A stretch of DNA of 64,000 nt from NCBI RefSeq assembly GCF_032062135.1, contig NC_092860.1, forward strand, positions 69,902,342 to 69,966,341, given 5' to 3'. This DNA comes from Pyxicephalus adspersus. Lineage: Eukaryota > Chordata > Amphibia > Anura > Pyxicephalidae. Every line of letters starts with the position of its first letter. Within the stretch, counting starts at the first letter, position 1. Under the pieces are notes generated by a model. The model searched no databases, was not told the DNA's origin, and saw only the letters and a list, made by a program, of their open reading frames with translations. A program made the translations under genes and the position numbers. This document shows positions 11,240-22,937 of this stretch, in pieces.

Positions 11240-12183
11240 TGCGGTCAAAGGAGCTCTCCATGCAGGTGAAACAAGCCATCCTTAAGCTGCAAAAACATAA
11301 AAAACCCATCTGAGAAATTGCTACAAATTTTAGGAGTAGCAAAACCTACAGTTTGGTAAATCATGGGAGTAGGCGTATCGATATCCAAGTCTATCTACAA
11401 GAAAAAAGTATGGGGAAGGCGTGGAACAGCTCATGATCCAAAGCATACCACATGATCTGTAAAACAAGGCGGAGGCAGTGTGATGGCTTGGGCGTGCATG
11501 GCTGCCAGTGGCACTGGGACACTAGTGTTTATCCATGATGTGACACAGGACAGAAGCAGCGGAATGAATTCTGAGGTGTTCAGAGACATACTGTCTGCTC
11601 AAATCCAGCTAAATGCAGTCACATTGATTGGGAGGCGTTTCATAATATAGATGGACAAAGACCCAAAACATACAGCCAAAGCAACCCAGGAGTTTATTAA
11701 AGCAAAGAAGTGGAATATTCTTGAATGGCCAAGTCAGTCACCTGATCCTGAACCCAATTGAGCATGCATTTCACTTGTTGAAGACTAAACTTCGGACAGA
11801 AAGGCCCACAAACAAACAGCAACTGAAAGCCGCTGCAGTAAAGGCCTGGCAGGGCATTAAATAGGAGGAAACCCAGCATCTGGTGATGTCCATGAGTTCA
11901 AGACTACAGGCTGTCATTACCAGCAAAGGGTTTTCAACCAAGTATTATAAATTTATTTTCAGCTGTCCAAATACTTTTGAGCCCCTGAAATGAAGTAATT
12001 GTGTTAAGAAAAGGCTTTAGTTCCTCACATTTTTATGCAATCTTTTTGTTCAACACATTGAATTAAAGCATAAAGTCTGCAGTTCAACTGCATGTGAGGT
12101 GTTTCATTTAAAACTAATTGTGGTAATGTACAGAACCAAAATTAGAAAAGTTGTCTCTGTCCCAATATCTATGGACCTAACTG
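11240..12183 (+). mobile_element. Tc1-like DNA transposon with decayed transposase; right terminal repeat present
   Basis: Starts within the helix-turn-helix region (QVKQAILKLQKHKKPI), has a deletion, then shows catalytic-domain pieces. HDVTQDRSSGMNSEVF is followed by [20 protein letters not shown] and [20 protein letters not shown], which carries the third acidic position. It ends with LQAVITSKGFSTKYY. Several stops break it. The right end reads ATGGACCTAACTG next to TA, the Tc1 target, and pairs with the GTTAGGTCC end of the copy at 46897. A left terminal repeat was not found. Confidence 0.85.
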
Positions 12184-12590
12184 TATAAATTTGGCATGTC
12201 ATGTAAGACATCTACCGTCGCAGGGCAAAAGTAATTTTTTCCAATAATGTTCACAGATTATTTCCCTTTTTATTGACTATATAACATTTCCAGTAAATCA
12301 AAAGTTTACATACACTTTATTATAGTAGCATTGCTTTTAATTTGTTTAATTTCAGCCAAATGTTTTGGTTAGCTTTGTATAGGCTTCTTACAATAAAATG
12401 CTGGAAGTTTGGCCTATTTCTCTAAATAAAAGTGGTGTAACGGGGACATGTTCATAGGCCTTCATGCTTGCACATGTTTTTTCAGTTCTGAGGGCTTTGT
12501 ATTGGCCACTCCAATTACCTTACTGCTCCTAAGCCATTGTGCCACAAACTTGATAGTATGCGTGGGGTAATTTTACATTTGAAGAACTAA
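12184..12590. mobile_element. Second Tc1/mariner-family fragment, abutting the first
   Basis: Contains AAGTTTACATACACTT and, upstream, GACATCTACC and AGTAATTTTTTCCAATAATG. This series resembles the inner parts of Sleeping Beauty-type inverted/direct repeats. Further in, GGGCTTTGTATTGGCCACTCC, CTAAGCCATTGTGCCACAA and TATGCGTGGGGT resemble the antisense of the transposase. It differs from the family that ends at 12183, so two Tc1 families lie end to end here. Confidence 0.6.
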
Positions 12591-13250
12591 TGACTTCAAC
12601 TGTGGTTGTACTGTATGTATTGTGAGATTTTGTTTTAAAATAGTTTTCTGATCACTGGTGCATGTCTATTCTTTTTCCTTAAGTGCCTTTGGACATGTTT
12701 GTAGCCACACCTAAAGGACTTTTAACCCTACAAAGTAGACCACCAGTGGGCGCTGCAGGCATTATCCTCCTCTTTAGACAATAAAAGACCATCTATCTGT
12801 AAGAGTATAAATAGTAAGAGTATAAAATAGCAAGAGTAGTAGTGCTCTAAAGTTAGAAGGTACCACATTAAAATCTAATCCGAGTTTTATGTATTTTTTT
12901 TTTGTAACCAGTTTAATAAAGAATTTATTAGTATTTTTTCAGCCTATTTCTTTACTATTTGTATATTAGAATAAGTGATCATGCTTGCTTGCATCTTTAG
13001 TAGGAGAGAATACTGTCAACTATAGTTATTTATTTGTCAGCTAAAAGATTTACTACTGTCTAAAATCTGTCTACTCATTCAGGGTAAACCCAGAATGTTC
13101 ATGTTTGACTAGATATACTCTGAAAATGTTATAAAGTATAAAAAATGTATATAATAGAAAAGTTTATATAACATAAAATGTTTTAGCTCTTTGCATCTGT
13201 TCTTGGTGTTTTCTCTAATTCTAGGTTCCATTATGTTTTCTTATTTGCAG
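12591..13250. other. PTPRS intron, no recognised element
   Basis: AT-rich intron running into the TTATTTGCAG acceptor of the exon at 13251. A short near-duplicate (AAGAGTATAAATAGTAAGAG) lies near 12805-12830. Nothing else seen. Confidence 0.4.
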
Positions 13251-13386
13251 TGCTGGAGTTGGCAGGACAGGGGTATTCATTACCCTCAGTATTGTCCTAG
13301 AAAGAATGCGTTATGAGGGGGTTGTAGATGTTTTCCAAACAGTAAAAATGCTGCGAACTCAAAGACCAGCAATGGTACAGACAGAG
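13251..13386 (+). CDS. ptprs: PTPRS D2-domain exon 5 (phosphatase signature loop)
   Basis: Completes the HC(S)AGVGRTG signature begun in the previous exon and continues [40 protein letters not shown]. The signature Cys and Arg are both kept although the WPE and KNRL changes predict low activity. Acceptor TTATTTGCAG, donor GAG|GTAAGA. It is followed by a 5.1-kb intron with a SINE, a CR1 and a MITE. Confidence 0.95.
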
Positions 13387-15040
13387 GTAAGATAATAGTT
13401 TTTAGGGAAAATTACAGAGTTTTATGAAGTATGGGGGGGAGGTTGGTACACATTGTAACATTCTTGTGGCTAGAAGGCACAAACTAATCCCTCTTCCCTC
13501 TGCCTGGGAAGAATAATGAGATCTGACCAACTGCCAAATAAGCAAAGTACTGGATCAAGAAGAAGAAACAGTTACATGGCTTTTAAATATTAGTACCCTA
13601 TTACTGTACAATGGAGCCCCAAATCCATCAGTAGTGTTTAAGGTGGCTGACTGGGCTCCGCATTTTGGGCACGAATGTCTGTGCTGAGCTGGTTTGCTCA
13701 CATCAAGGTACAGTCCAAATACTTTGTAAATTCATTATTTTCTTTCTGAGTGACTGGAGCCACTGGATAATTTTGTCAACCAAATCAAGGATGCTGCCAT
13801 TTTTTCAAATTTGTTGAGACAACTGTTTTACTATATACACCTTGTAGGCAGCAAGAAATGGATGGGAACGTTGCAGGGGAGATAGGTAACAATCTGTCAT
13901 AGGGATTATTTTGTAATGATGAAGGAAGATCAAGGGGCATAGATTTACAGTATTGGATAAACTGGACATAGTACAGTGGTTGTGTCGCTGCTGGTGACAG
14001 GCAGTATGGCTAAAGGGAATGTTCAAAATGTTTCTGGATGGAAGAAATCACCAATTGATGATCACCCTCTGGATTTCCATGTTTGAAGGCCCAGGTACTC
14101 TGTGCCATGGGGGAATAGAGGATTCCTACATACAGGTAGGTATTTCGAAGAAATATTTTTTTAACTTTTTGTCTGCCCCAGCCGAGTTATCTCACTTGAG
14201 ATAAGCAGTGCAAATAAGCCCCAGCCGGGTTTACTTGTATTGCTGTGAATGCTCGGAATGCTTTGATCATTCCATCCTGTCAGTAGATCCAGTAGTCAGC
14301 TGACTGCTCTCGGTATAGAAACTATAGTCTAATACTGCCCCCTAGTGACAAGTGGACATAAATACACATTACAGAAGTGGCATTGTAAGCAGTATTCTCC
14401 CTAGGTACATTGTTTCAAGCCAATCAAATAAATTATAAAAATCAACAACTTGCTACACTGCCTACCCTACTTCTTACTACCTTCTACTTCTTCCTACAGC
14501 ATCCCTGAGGCCTAAGCTTTGGGAGTCTAGATGTATGTGTGTCAAATGTAATGTGGCACTGTGTGTACAACCCTGATTTCCCCTCTTTGTTATAATACAC
14601 TAACAGGTGACTGTGGAATAATTAGTAGCAAGGAAATGTCACAAATAGGAAATAACAAAATTTGCTAAAAAAAATTGGCCTGGAGCACTTGCAAGCCACA
14701 AAATCAATTGGCGGTTAAAAGGTTAATAATCCAGTTGGAGTCATTGCAGAATGTATTAATATAGTTAGAAATGTACATGTATGTGCACAGAAATGTATAA
14801 TTTGACTATAAATCTGCATGGAGAGCAGGGAAGATTAGATATTCAAAACTTTTTATTCTACTTTTAAAGACAAAATTGTACTTTTCATTTTAAGTTATTG
14901 GTAGTCAGTTATTGATTAGTCAGTTTACATAATCTCTCAGTGGTGGTCTTCTTTAACACTAGCACTAACCTTTAAGGGCAAGTTGAGTGCATGTCAGTTA
15001 TAAGGTATGTGTAGTGATCTTGAATAGTTTTGCCCTATCT
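13387..15040. other. PTPRS intron, unassigned
   Basis: No gene and no firmly recognised repeat. Short open frames at 13805-14204 lack any family signature. Confidence 0.35.
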
Positions 15041-15265
15041 ATTATTATTATTCTTATACAGTATTTATAAAGCGCTGACATAATACGCAGCTGACTTCAA
15101 AGTCCATATGTCTTGACAGTCTAATACAATTTAGGAGGAGCCAATTACCCTAACTGCAGATTTTTGGGTTGTTGGAAGAAACCCACACAAACAACAGGCC
15201 AAGATTTTAACCTGGGACCTCGCGCTGCGTAGGTCACAGTGCTAACCTTTAAACCACCGTACTGG
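15041..15265 (+). repeat. SINE-like / L2-tail repeat with tRNA-like part
   Basis: Starts with an ATTATT run, then TATTTATAAAGCGCTGACATAATACGCAGC, a phrase related to the L2-type 3' end near 36805-36835. It ends with CCTGGGACCTCGCGCTGCGTAGG and AGTGCTAACC, which resembles the tRNA-like box region of amphibian repeats. I infer an old SINE or LINE tail. Confidence 0.5.
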
Positions 15266-15350
15266 TTGGTGACCACTGCCCTAAAGAATGTCTCTGGGTT
15301 GGTAACTGGGGTTAAAGAAAAGGCAGATTTACTAAACACTTTTTTTTTAG

Positions 15351-17115
15351 CTCTGTGTACACAAAGAAAAATGGCAGAGTTCAAGTCCGAATTGCAAATA
15401 GCAATGTCACTGCCCTAAATGAGCAACAATGGCTCATTGATATAATGGAGAAACAGTTGAGCAAAATGAAGGTTGACAAAGCACCAGGACCTGATGGATT
15501 ACATCAATTTGTCCTTAAGGAGCTGAGCTCAGTTATTTCAAAGCCATTGTTTTGAATTTTTAGGGAGACTCTTTAATACCTGGCATGGTACCAATGAATT
15601 GGCGTAAGGCCAATGTGGCTCCTATCTTCATAAAGGGAGCAAAGTCATTACCAAGTAACTACAGACCAGTAAATTTAATGTCCATAGATGAAAAGGTCTT
15701 AGAGAGTTTGATAACGAACCACATAGAAAAGTTTCTGCTAAAAAGAATAATATAAGTGATAGTCAGCATGGATTCAAGAAAGACTGAAGTTGTCAAACAA
15801 ATTTACTCTCTTTTTATGAGGAAGTAAGTAAACAGGTAGACAGTGGGGTAGCAGTTGATTTAGTGTACTTGGACTTTGCTAAAGCATTTGACACTGTACC
15901 CCACAGACGGTTAATATGCAAGTTAGGGTCAACAGGTTTATAAGCCAATCTGTAAATTGATAGAGGACTAGCTTAAAGATCACATCCAGAGAGTAGTGAT
16001 TAATGATTTATACTCTGAATGACCTAGGGCAATTGGTGGTGTACTCCAGAATTCAATGTTTGGACCTTTACAGTTTTAATATCTTTATAAATTATCTAGA
16101 TTTTGGAATTAAAAGTATCATTTTTGTGTAGGCAGATGACACCAAACTATGTTATGGAATTAAGTCCATGCAGGATGTGTATATTCTACAAGAAGACCTG
16201 GATGTACTGTTTGATTGGCAGCCAAGTGTCAAATTATTTTTTATTATGAGAAATGTAACATTATGCACTTGAGGGCTAATAACAAGCATGCTTCATTCTG
16301 TTTAGGGGGAATACATTTAGGGGAGTCAGAAATAGAAAAAGATCTGGGGATTCTGGTGGATCAAAGACTTAATAATAGCATGCAATGGCAAGCTGCAATA
16401 TTTTAGGCTAGGAAAGTACTTATTTTGTACTGTATTAAAAGAGGAATAGACTGCAGAGAGGCAAACATAATGCTGCCCCTGTCAAACCCCCTGGAATATG
16501 CAGTTTAGTTTTGGTTCCTAAAAAGGATATTGTGGAATTAGAGAGAGTGGAGGGAGTGGCAACCTAAAAAGAGAGATTAACTGAACTGAATATATTCTCT
16601 CTTGAGAAGAGACGTTTAGGGGGAAAATGATCACCCTATATAAATATATAAATGGTCCATATAGAGTACTCCCTTACAAATTATTCAATTTAAGGTCATT
16701 ACAAAGGAAAATGGGACACTCTGCATCTGTAGGAAAATACATGTAATCTCTGGATAAGGGATTCTTCACAGTAAGGTCTGTGAAAATGGGGAATAGGCTC
16801 CCTCAGGAAGTAGTCTTAGCAAGTACTATAGATTGTTTGAAGAAAAAGCTGGATGCTTTTCTGGAAGCACATGGATGAATGCTTTTCTAGCACATCATTA
16901 ACCTGAATTAAAGTTTTAACGTAAATACAACAGAGACTGTTGATTTAGGGAATACCCTTACTGAATCAGTAAGGAATTTTTATCCCTCTTGGAGCTTATT
17001 GAACCAGGTTTTTTTTTGCCTTCTTCTGGATCAACAATGAATATAGGGTTTTAAATGTGGGATATGTTTTTTTCCCTACTTAGTGCTTGAACTTAGTGCA
17101 CTTTTTTCAACCTAT
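15351..17115 (+). mobile_element. CR1 LINE, ORF2 reverse transcriptase to 3' end (decayed)
   Basis: Reads MAEFKSELQIAMS in one frame, then KVDKAPGPDGLHQFVLKELS. It is interrupted by stops, then NVAPIF, NLMSIDEKVLESL, FADDTKL-like pieces and GIHLGESEIEKDLGILVDQR. The 3' end has the CR1 hallmark GGGATATGTTT..TTCCCTA, TTGAACTTAG, TTTTTTCAACCTA. It is largely colinear with the copy at 31085-33115, which has a longer open frame. Confidence 0.85.
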
Positions 17116-17520
17116 CAATATTGATATATTTCACATACTTCCCTTTAGGTATTTGCCTTTCAATTGTGTAATTTATTCCATAGAAAAGTAAAAAAACTTT
17201 TCACTCTGTAAAAGTATCAAGGAAAGTGCAGAAAGGAATAATTTATAACTACAAGGGGTGCATAACACTGGACAGAAGACAGTACTTAAACCTCAGTCCA
17301 GGATCTGTTTGGGCAACTCGCAGTTTGGGTATTGCTTCCTTATGCCAGGGTATTGCTGCCTTGGGGGAGATGCTTCAAGTAGTTTTCCTGGCACTCCATA
17401 GAGTATGAATAATGACAGCAGTGTGGTTCAGTACCACAGACAGCTACCTCTGTCAAATGTGCACATACTGGAGTGACTGAGCCGGGAGCTGGCTGGATTG
17501 CTGGATCCCCCAGGCATGTC
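17116..17520. other. PTPRS intron, unassigned
   Basis: AT-rich sequence between a CR1 3' end and a MITE. No gene seen. Confidence 0.35.
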
Positions 17521-17950
17521 TAAAGCTACGTACACACTTCCAATTATTATCGTTGGAAAACGAACGACGAACGTTCATGCACGATATATACGAACGATCG
17601 TATAGCACCGATCCTGCACATAGAGTTAACGACACGATCGTTCGTAGATATTGTACACACAATAGATACGATCGTTTGAGCGATAGAGGAACTATGTGCA
17701 CGACAGGAAAGTGAACGGACGTTCGTTCATCACGCATGCTCTGAACATGGACGATCAACGAACGACCGTACACACGAACGATGTTCAACGATCGTCGTCC
17801 AATCCGATCCGTCGGTCCGGTCGTTCGTTTCCAGCGACTTTCCTCGTTCGTCGGCATCATTGGTTACTTTTTTACGAATGATTTTTTGCCCAATCGATCG
17901 TTCGTCGTTCGATTGGAACGATAAAAATTGGAAGTGTGTACGCACCTTAA
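17521..17950. mobile_element. 430-bp palindromic MITE (GTACACACTTCCAA ends)
   Basis: The left end TAAAGCTACGTACACACTTC is nearly the inverse complement of the right end, GAAGTGTGTACGCACCTTAA. The inverted match continues inward through the ATCGTT and CGAACGACGAACG blocks. The interior is dense in CGAACGATCG-type palindromes. Open frames on both strands (17453-17945) arise from this CpG-rich repeat and are not genes. The outer TTAA/CTAA suggests a TTAA-type target, but this is inference. A related copy lies at 55766-56169. Confidence 0.85.
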
Positions 17951-18530
17951 GAGGGGGAGAGGGAGGGAACTGTAAGGAAAGAAAGAGGGAAATAGATAGA
18001 AAAAAAAAGTAAATCAGCTCACATACCAGTGATCATCTGGTGACATCCAACCAGTGTATCAATCCTTTGTCACAGAGCTCCTAGCTGTACTGCTAATTAA
18101 ATAAATTCCAAGCAAGATATTTTTCAATAAGTACAAAAATCTCAATATCATAAAATGTGTTTTTTGGAAAAGTAAACTAATTGTGTTTGTTCATCATTTG
18201 TGAATGTTGATGTCTATATAGTTCTTAATAGTGGACATATATGTGCTTATGTCTGCTCAGCATTTCTATACTGTTAACTAAATCACATATGTGAGATTGC
18301 AAGCAAAAGACTTTAAGACAACCCAGTGTAGACCTAAGTTAGACCTAAAGTTGCTATTATTAGGTGTAAATGTGTAAAGATCTCCTCTTTTCCAGAAAGT
18401 AGGTTCCTATAAAGTGCAACAAAATATACAGTTAGTTATATAAAGTTTGTAAAAATATATTTATCTTTAGTATAATTATATGTTAAAGCAAAGTACATTT
18501 GTGAGTAAAATTTTTTTCTTTCATTTTTAG
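17951..18530. other. PTPRS last intron, 3' part
   Basis: Purine-rich start, then AT-rich intron ending in a strong pyrimidine tract (TTTTTTTCTTTCATTTTTAG). No element recognised. Confidence 0.5.
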
Positions 18531-18599
18531 GATGAGTACCAGTTCTGCTACCAAGCAAGTTTGGAGTACCTGGGCAGCTTTGATCACTATGCAACATAA
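18531..18599 (+). CDS. ptprs: PTPRS last coding exon and stop
   Basis: Encodes DEYQFCYQASLEYLGSFDHY followed by AT and a TAA stop. The C-terminus FDHYAT is shared by all LAR-family receptors. DEYQFCYQ is the feature that, as I remember the paralogues, points to PTPRS rather than PTPRD or PTPRF. The Ser in QASLEYLG is a change from the mammalian Ala. Confidence 0.94.
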   Translation, partial: DEYQFCYQASLEYLGSFDHYAT

Positions 18600-19091
18600 A
18601 AAGCCATCATAAGTGAACATAATCAACCACTGATATCAGTGTCGTCTTTGCTGACTGACCCTCTTAAAAGACTAATCACATAAACTACAAAAAAAAAAGG
18701 GAAAAAAGCACTGGCACCAAGAATGGAAGGTTACGTTTCTACAGACTTCAGATTTGGAACTCTGTGGTGCAGAGCTTCTTTTTTGAGATTTGGGTCACTT
18801 TGATTTCAAATTGCTTTAGGTTCTGATACCTCAAGCCCTTTTCTTGAGTATACATGGATCTCAAACCAGAGGTGGTGCTCTCAGCATAACAATATATGTT
18901 CTTTATTAGAAGAATAGGAAAAAACAATGTGGCATCCTTGAGGTTCATGTTATTTGAGTATCTTAAAGTAGAAATGTTGGGCAGAATAACAGCAATGTTC
19001 TTGTGAAATGGTAAAATTTAGTTATGTATGCTTGTGTCTAAACAGAGCGCATTTGTAAAAAAAATAAACTTAATAAATACAAAAAAATAAA
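18600..19091 (+). other. ptprs: Likely PTPRS 3' UTR with clustered poly(A) signals
   Basis: Untranslated sequence follows the TAA. AATAAA hexamers occur at 19063-19068, 19072-19077 and 19086-19091. More distant ATTAAA signals occur near 19533 and at 20408-20413, so a longer 3' UTR is possible. Minus-strand open frames here are unsupported. Confidence 0.55.
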
Positions 19092-21235
19092 AGAAAGCAA
19101 AAACCACTCAAGCAAAAAGTTAAATAAAGCAGGCCCTTGGTGTGTAAACTATGGCATGGAATAATTGTAACTTACCTGCAGAGCCACAAAATCTTGCCTC
19201 TGACTTAAAACATTCCTTGTAAATCATAATTATGATTAAAATTATTACCAACAGCTCACACATATCCTTATTTGAGCCCTGTAAAATGCCCCAACCTTCT
19301 AAACCTTTCTGATCTTGTCTCAATATAGGCTTTCACAAAACTGTCAACTGGAAGATGATAGAGCAGAAATTTGCTGCAGAATAACGTGGCAGCTTGTTGA
19401 CTGCAGCCAACTTTGTGTTTTTCTCTGTACATGATGCGGTGTCCACAACCACAAAAAAGTGGCTTGTATAATACTTCTGAGTGTATGCCAGTAGCTTGCT
19501 TTAAGTATTGTATTTGTATCCATTCAAGTGACATTAAAATTAGACTCCTTTTTTATATTGTGGTTCCTTTTTGTAAATAGATTATTGTCCATGAAATGAA
19601 GAAATGTGTGCTGCTGTTGATATTCTGTTGAAATACTATTTTTTCACTGTGGAGATATTACACGTGAGGAGAACTTCTTACTCTTCTTAAGTTAGTTGCT
19701 CCTCATCACCCTAATTTTCTACTCCAAATCATAAAGAAAAAATTTCTCACACATACGTTTTAGCATATCCCGCTGACAAAGGAAAATTGGCTTGTCATAA
19801 GTTCACCAAAAGTATTTTTTATTTAAACAGATAGGGAATATAAAACAGCAGCTCAACTAGATATACAAACTACTTTTTTTTAACATTTTAATATCCAGAG
19901 TAGCTGTTTACAGAAGTAAAATAAAAGATACACTTTTTCTTCTTTTGCATTAGGGGACCCATCTAAAACGAAATGTGGCAACCATCTGAGACTGCTCTCA
20001 CTGGCTGCCTACATACTACTACAAACATTACAAGAAAAGTGCGTTGTGCTAAATTGCATCTGTTGCTCAAAATTTTCTGTTTAGCAACTGTTTAGCAATT
20101 AGTAAGATTCTGTTATTCCTATAGCTAAGCAAGCCATGTAAACCTAATAAAAGGGCATTCTGATTATGAAACAAATGGCACTTGCACTGTTGATGATTAA
20201 AGAAGGTAAAAAAAAAAAGGAGAGAAAATTTTTGTTTAAAATCATATTGCATTCAGTAACATGGAAGCCACTTTTATTATATATATATTCACTTCAACCT
20301 TCTGTTCATCTTTATCACCAAAAGCAAATGTCTTTATAATTGAAGGTACAGCAGAAATGTGATGTATTGATCATATTATACTGTACAAGTAGAATTATCA
20401 ACTTTGTATTAAAGCCTGAAATGACAAAAGTGACTATTTTTCTGTCTATAAAAACAAAAAAGTTCTGGTAATGTCAGAAAAATAAGATTTTTAACATTTG
20501 TATTTAGGAATATTAGAAACACCAAGAATGTAAGTCAAAATATTAATGTGTTTATTATGTGGGTTATCTAAACTGCATGCCCTGCAGAATTATATACAAA
20601 AGATACTAGCCAGCACGGTGAGCATTTTTAAAACAGAAATAATTTGCATGTTTACCTTCTTTATAAAGTAAACAGAAGAATAACATATGCACTTCAATAT
20701 TATTAAACCATCAGTTCCAAGTTGCATACGACTGTTAAATGCCTGTTGGCTGTTATGAGTACAGTGTATGGAAATCATGGATTCTGTGGAGTAGGACAAC
20801 AAAACAATGTAAACTAGTCTTGTTTTATTTTCTTATCAAACTACAGTTTGTGCTGAGCCAGTCTTTTCAAGCTAGAAAAAAAAACATATTTCAAGAATTT
20901 CTTTGCATTTTGCCTTTTGAAAAATCATGCCTTTTGTCACACCAATTTGTCTTCAATTGATTAGAAGTGCTAACACATGCAGTATAAACACAACTAAATG
21001 AAACGATATTTAATTTAGATGGTTCCTTCCCAAAAATGACCTAGGTGTATCACTATTTACTGCAAATGATAACATTCTGTTGTATAGGTTTAGTAGTATT
21101 TACTGTCACAATGTAAAGAAAATTTTATGGTAATACAGCCTTTAATAACTTTTAAGTTATAGGAGTTAGCTATTTGTTTAATTACAAATAGCTACAAATA
21201 ATTACAAATAGCACTGTCAATTAAATAGAGGTTGC
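19092..21235. other. Intergenic or extended 3' UTR, no recognised element
   Basis: AT-rich, with no long family-like frames. The tract at 21180-21215 repeats ATTACAAATAGC. It could include a long alternative PTPRS 3' UTR. Confidence 0.35.
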
Positions 21236-22720
21236 AAATGGCAAACCTGCATAATAGACAAGTCCAATTATTGGCACAGGAGGATTAGAGGACCCAGCTC
21301 AGTCAAGCTTACAATCTAAGAGATGGAATGAGAGTAGTACACAATCATATAGATTGGTGGCTTATCAGTGGGTTTATAGACAGATGAAGACAGGTAGGAA
21401 ACTTTGAAAAGGTGGGTTTTAGGTGCTCTTTTAAATATTTCGAAAGTAATAGTAAGTCTAAAAGGACAAGGAAGAGAGTGGGGGCAACTCTAGAGATGTC
21501 TTGGGGCCATGCACAGAAAGAAGTTATCAGTGAGGAAGTCATTAGAAGATCATTGGAGAAGCAAAGAGGTTAGTTAGCTAGGGGTGTATTTGTGTAACAA
21601 GTCAAAAATGTAGGTGGAACTAGAACCTTGAAGGGATTTGAAAGCAAAGCACAGCTTGCATTTGATTCTGAGGTGAAATGGAAGCCAGTGTATAAATGTG
21701 CAAAGAGGGAGCACATTAGAAGTGGAGAAAGGGAAAGTTAAGTCTTTCTGCTACATTTATAATAGACTGTAGAGATAAGAGTTTGGTTTTTAGAATGCCT
21801 GAGAAGAGGATGTTGCAGTAGTCCAGGCAAGATATGATAAAGGGATGGAAGTGGCAGGACATAGAGATGTTCTTAATGTGGAGAGTGAAGGAGGGTGCTG
21901 GATGAGGGGACACCAAAACAGTGTGCCTGTGAGGTGAGCCAAATAACTGGGTTGCAAAAAGTAAACCAAGAATGAAGTGTTACAGATACCGATAGAGTTT
22001 GGGGTGATCACTAGTGTGAAATGCAGAGGAAAGATATAAGAGAGGGTGAGAAACTTGCTTTGTGAGGAGGTTATTGGCTATTTTTGATTTTTTTTTTTTT
22101 AGGTATTTCAGGAGAATGACAGCTTGCTTTGGGAAGTGATGTTAGAGTGGGAGTCAGTTTGAGAAATAGGTGTGGTTGAGGTTACAGAGATCTCTCTGCC
22201 ATAAACCTATTTTGACAAAGCAGTGCATGTTGTGAAGAATTAAAAGGTAAGAAGGTTGTGGCCAGAAAGAGGAAATGCTAAGTTGTTAATGCGAGTGAAG
22301 TTACAGTGTTTAAAAAATACAAGATCCAGTGTGGGGCTGTTTATGTTCTGTGTTAAAGCAAAGGTGCTGGCAATAGGGAGCAGTTTAGCTGGGGGAGGAT
22401 TGCTACAAATTGCAATGTAAAGTCACCAAGGATGAGAGTTGACTTCCAAGTCATGGGAAAAAATATATTGAAGCCAAGAGGTAAAGTTGTCCATAAATTG
22501 GAAGATTGGGCCAGGGGTCTGATAGACAACAGCAACAATAAAAGATGAGGGTGAAAAGGCAGAACAATGTACTTCAAATGAGATGAGAGAGAGTGGGAAG
22601 AAAAGGTCTCTATATGTACATTTGGGGGAGAGAAAGGGACCTTCACCACCACCTGTCCTGTTACCTGGTCTTAGGTTGTGTAAAGTGAAGACTTTCATAG
22701 AAGAGTAGGGGGTCAGAAGG
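21236..22720 (-). mobile_element. L2-clade LINE on the minus strand (endonuclease and RT remnants)
   Basis: Minus-strand reading from high to low coordinates gives endonuclease pieces (FIVAVVYQTPGPIFQF, then HDLEVNSHPW and a LILGDF frame). RT tail pieces follow: NSIGICNTSFLV, KNISMSCHF and SCLDYCNILFSGILKTKLLS, the last with the LDYCN motif. Many stops and frame shifts are present. The 3' tail near 21240 (GAGGTTGCAAATGGCAAAC) matches that of the copy at 36840. Long minus-strand frames here (for example 22423-22815) belong to this dead element. Confidence 0.7.
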
Positions 22721-22937
22721 CCTGATTTATTAAAGCTCTCCAAGGCTGGACAGGATACACGTTCATCAGTAAAGCTGGGTGATCCAGCAAACCTGGAATG
22801 GATCTGGTTCAGCATTCAAAACATTTGCTAGCAAATAGCAGATGATTTTGTGAAATCTATTTCAGGTTTGCTGGATCACCCACCTTTACTGATGAAAGTG
22901 TATTCTCTCCAGCCTTGGAGCGCTTTATTAAATCAGG
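22721..22937. mobile_element. Foldback MITE of about 217 bp
   Basis: Left CCTGATTTATTAAAGCTCTC and right GAGCGCTTTATTAAATCAGG are inverse complements with few mismatches. The pairing continues through CCAAGGCTGG/CCAGCCTTGG and GGTGATCCAGCAAACCTG/CAGGTTTGCTGGATCACC. The loop is about 60 bases. No coding capacity. Confidence 0.9.

Noticed and set aside
17453..17945. Overlapping open frames on both strands rich in Arg, Thr and Ser
   Set aside because: They come from the palindromic CGAACGATCG words of a MITE. They have no domain and mirror each other on the two strands.
314..18599. Assignment of the phosphatase to PTPRD because KCNV2 and PTPRD share a human chromosome arm
   Set aside because: [10 protein letters not shown] and the C-terminal EDEYQFCYQ fit PTPRS better as I recall the paralogues, and TICAM1 is a neighbour of PTPRS in mammals. 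A tree would settle it.
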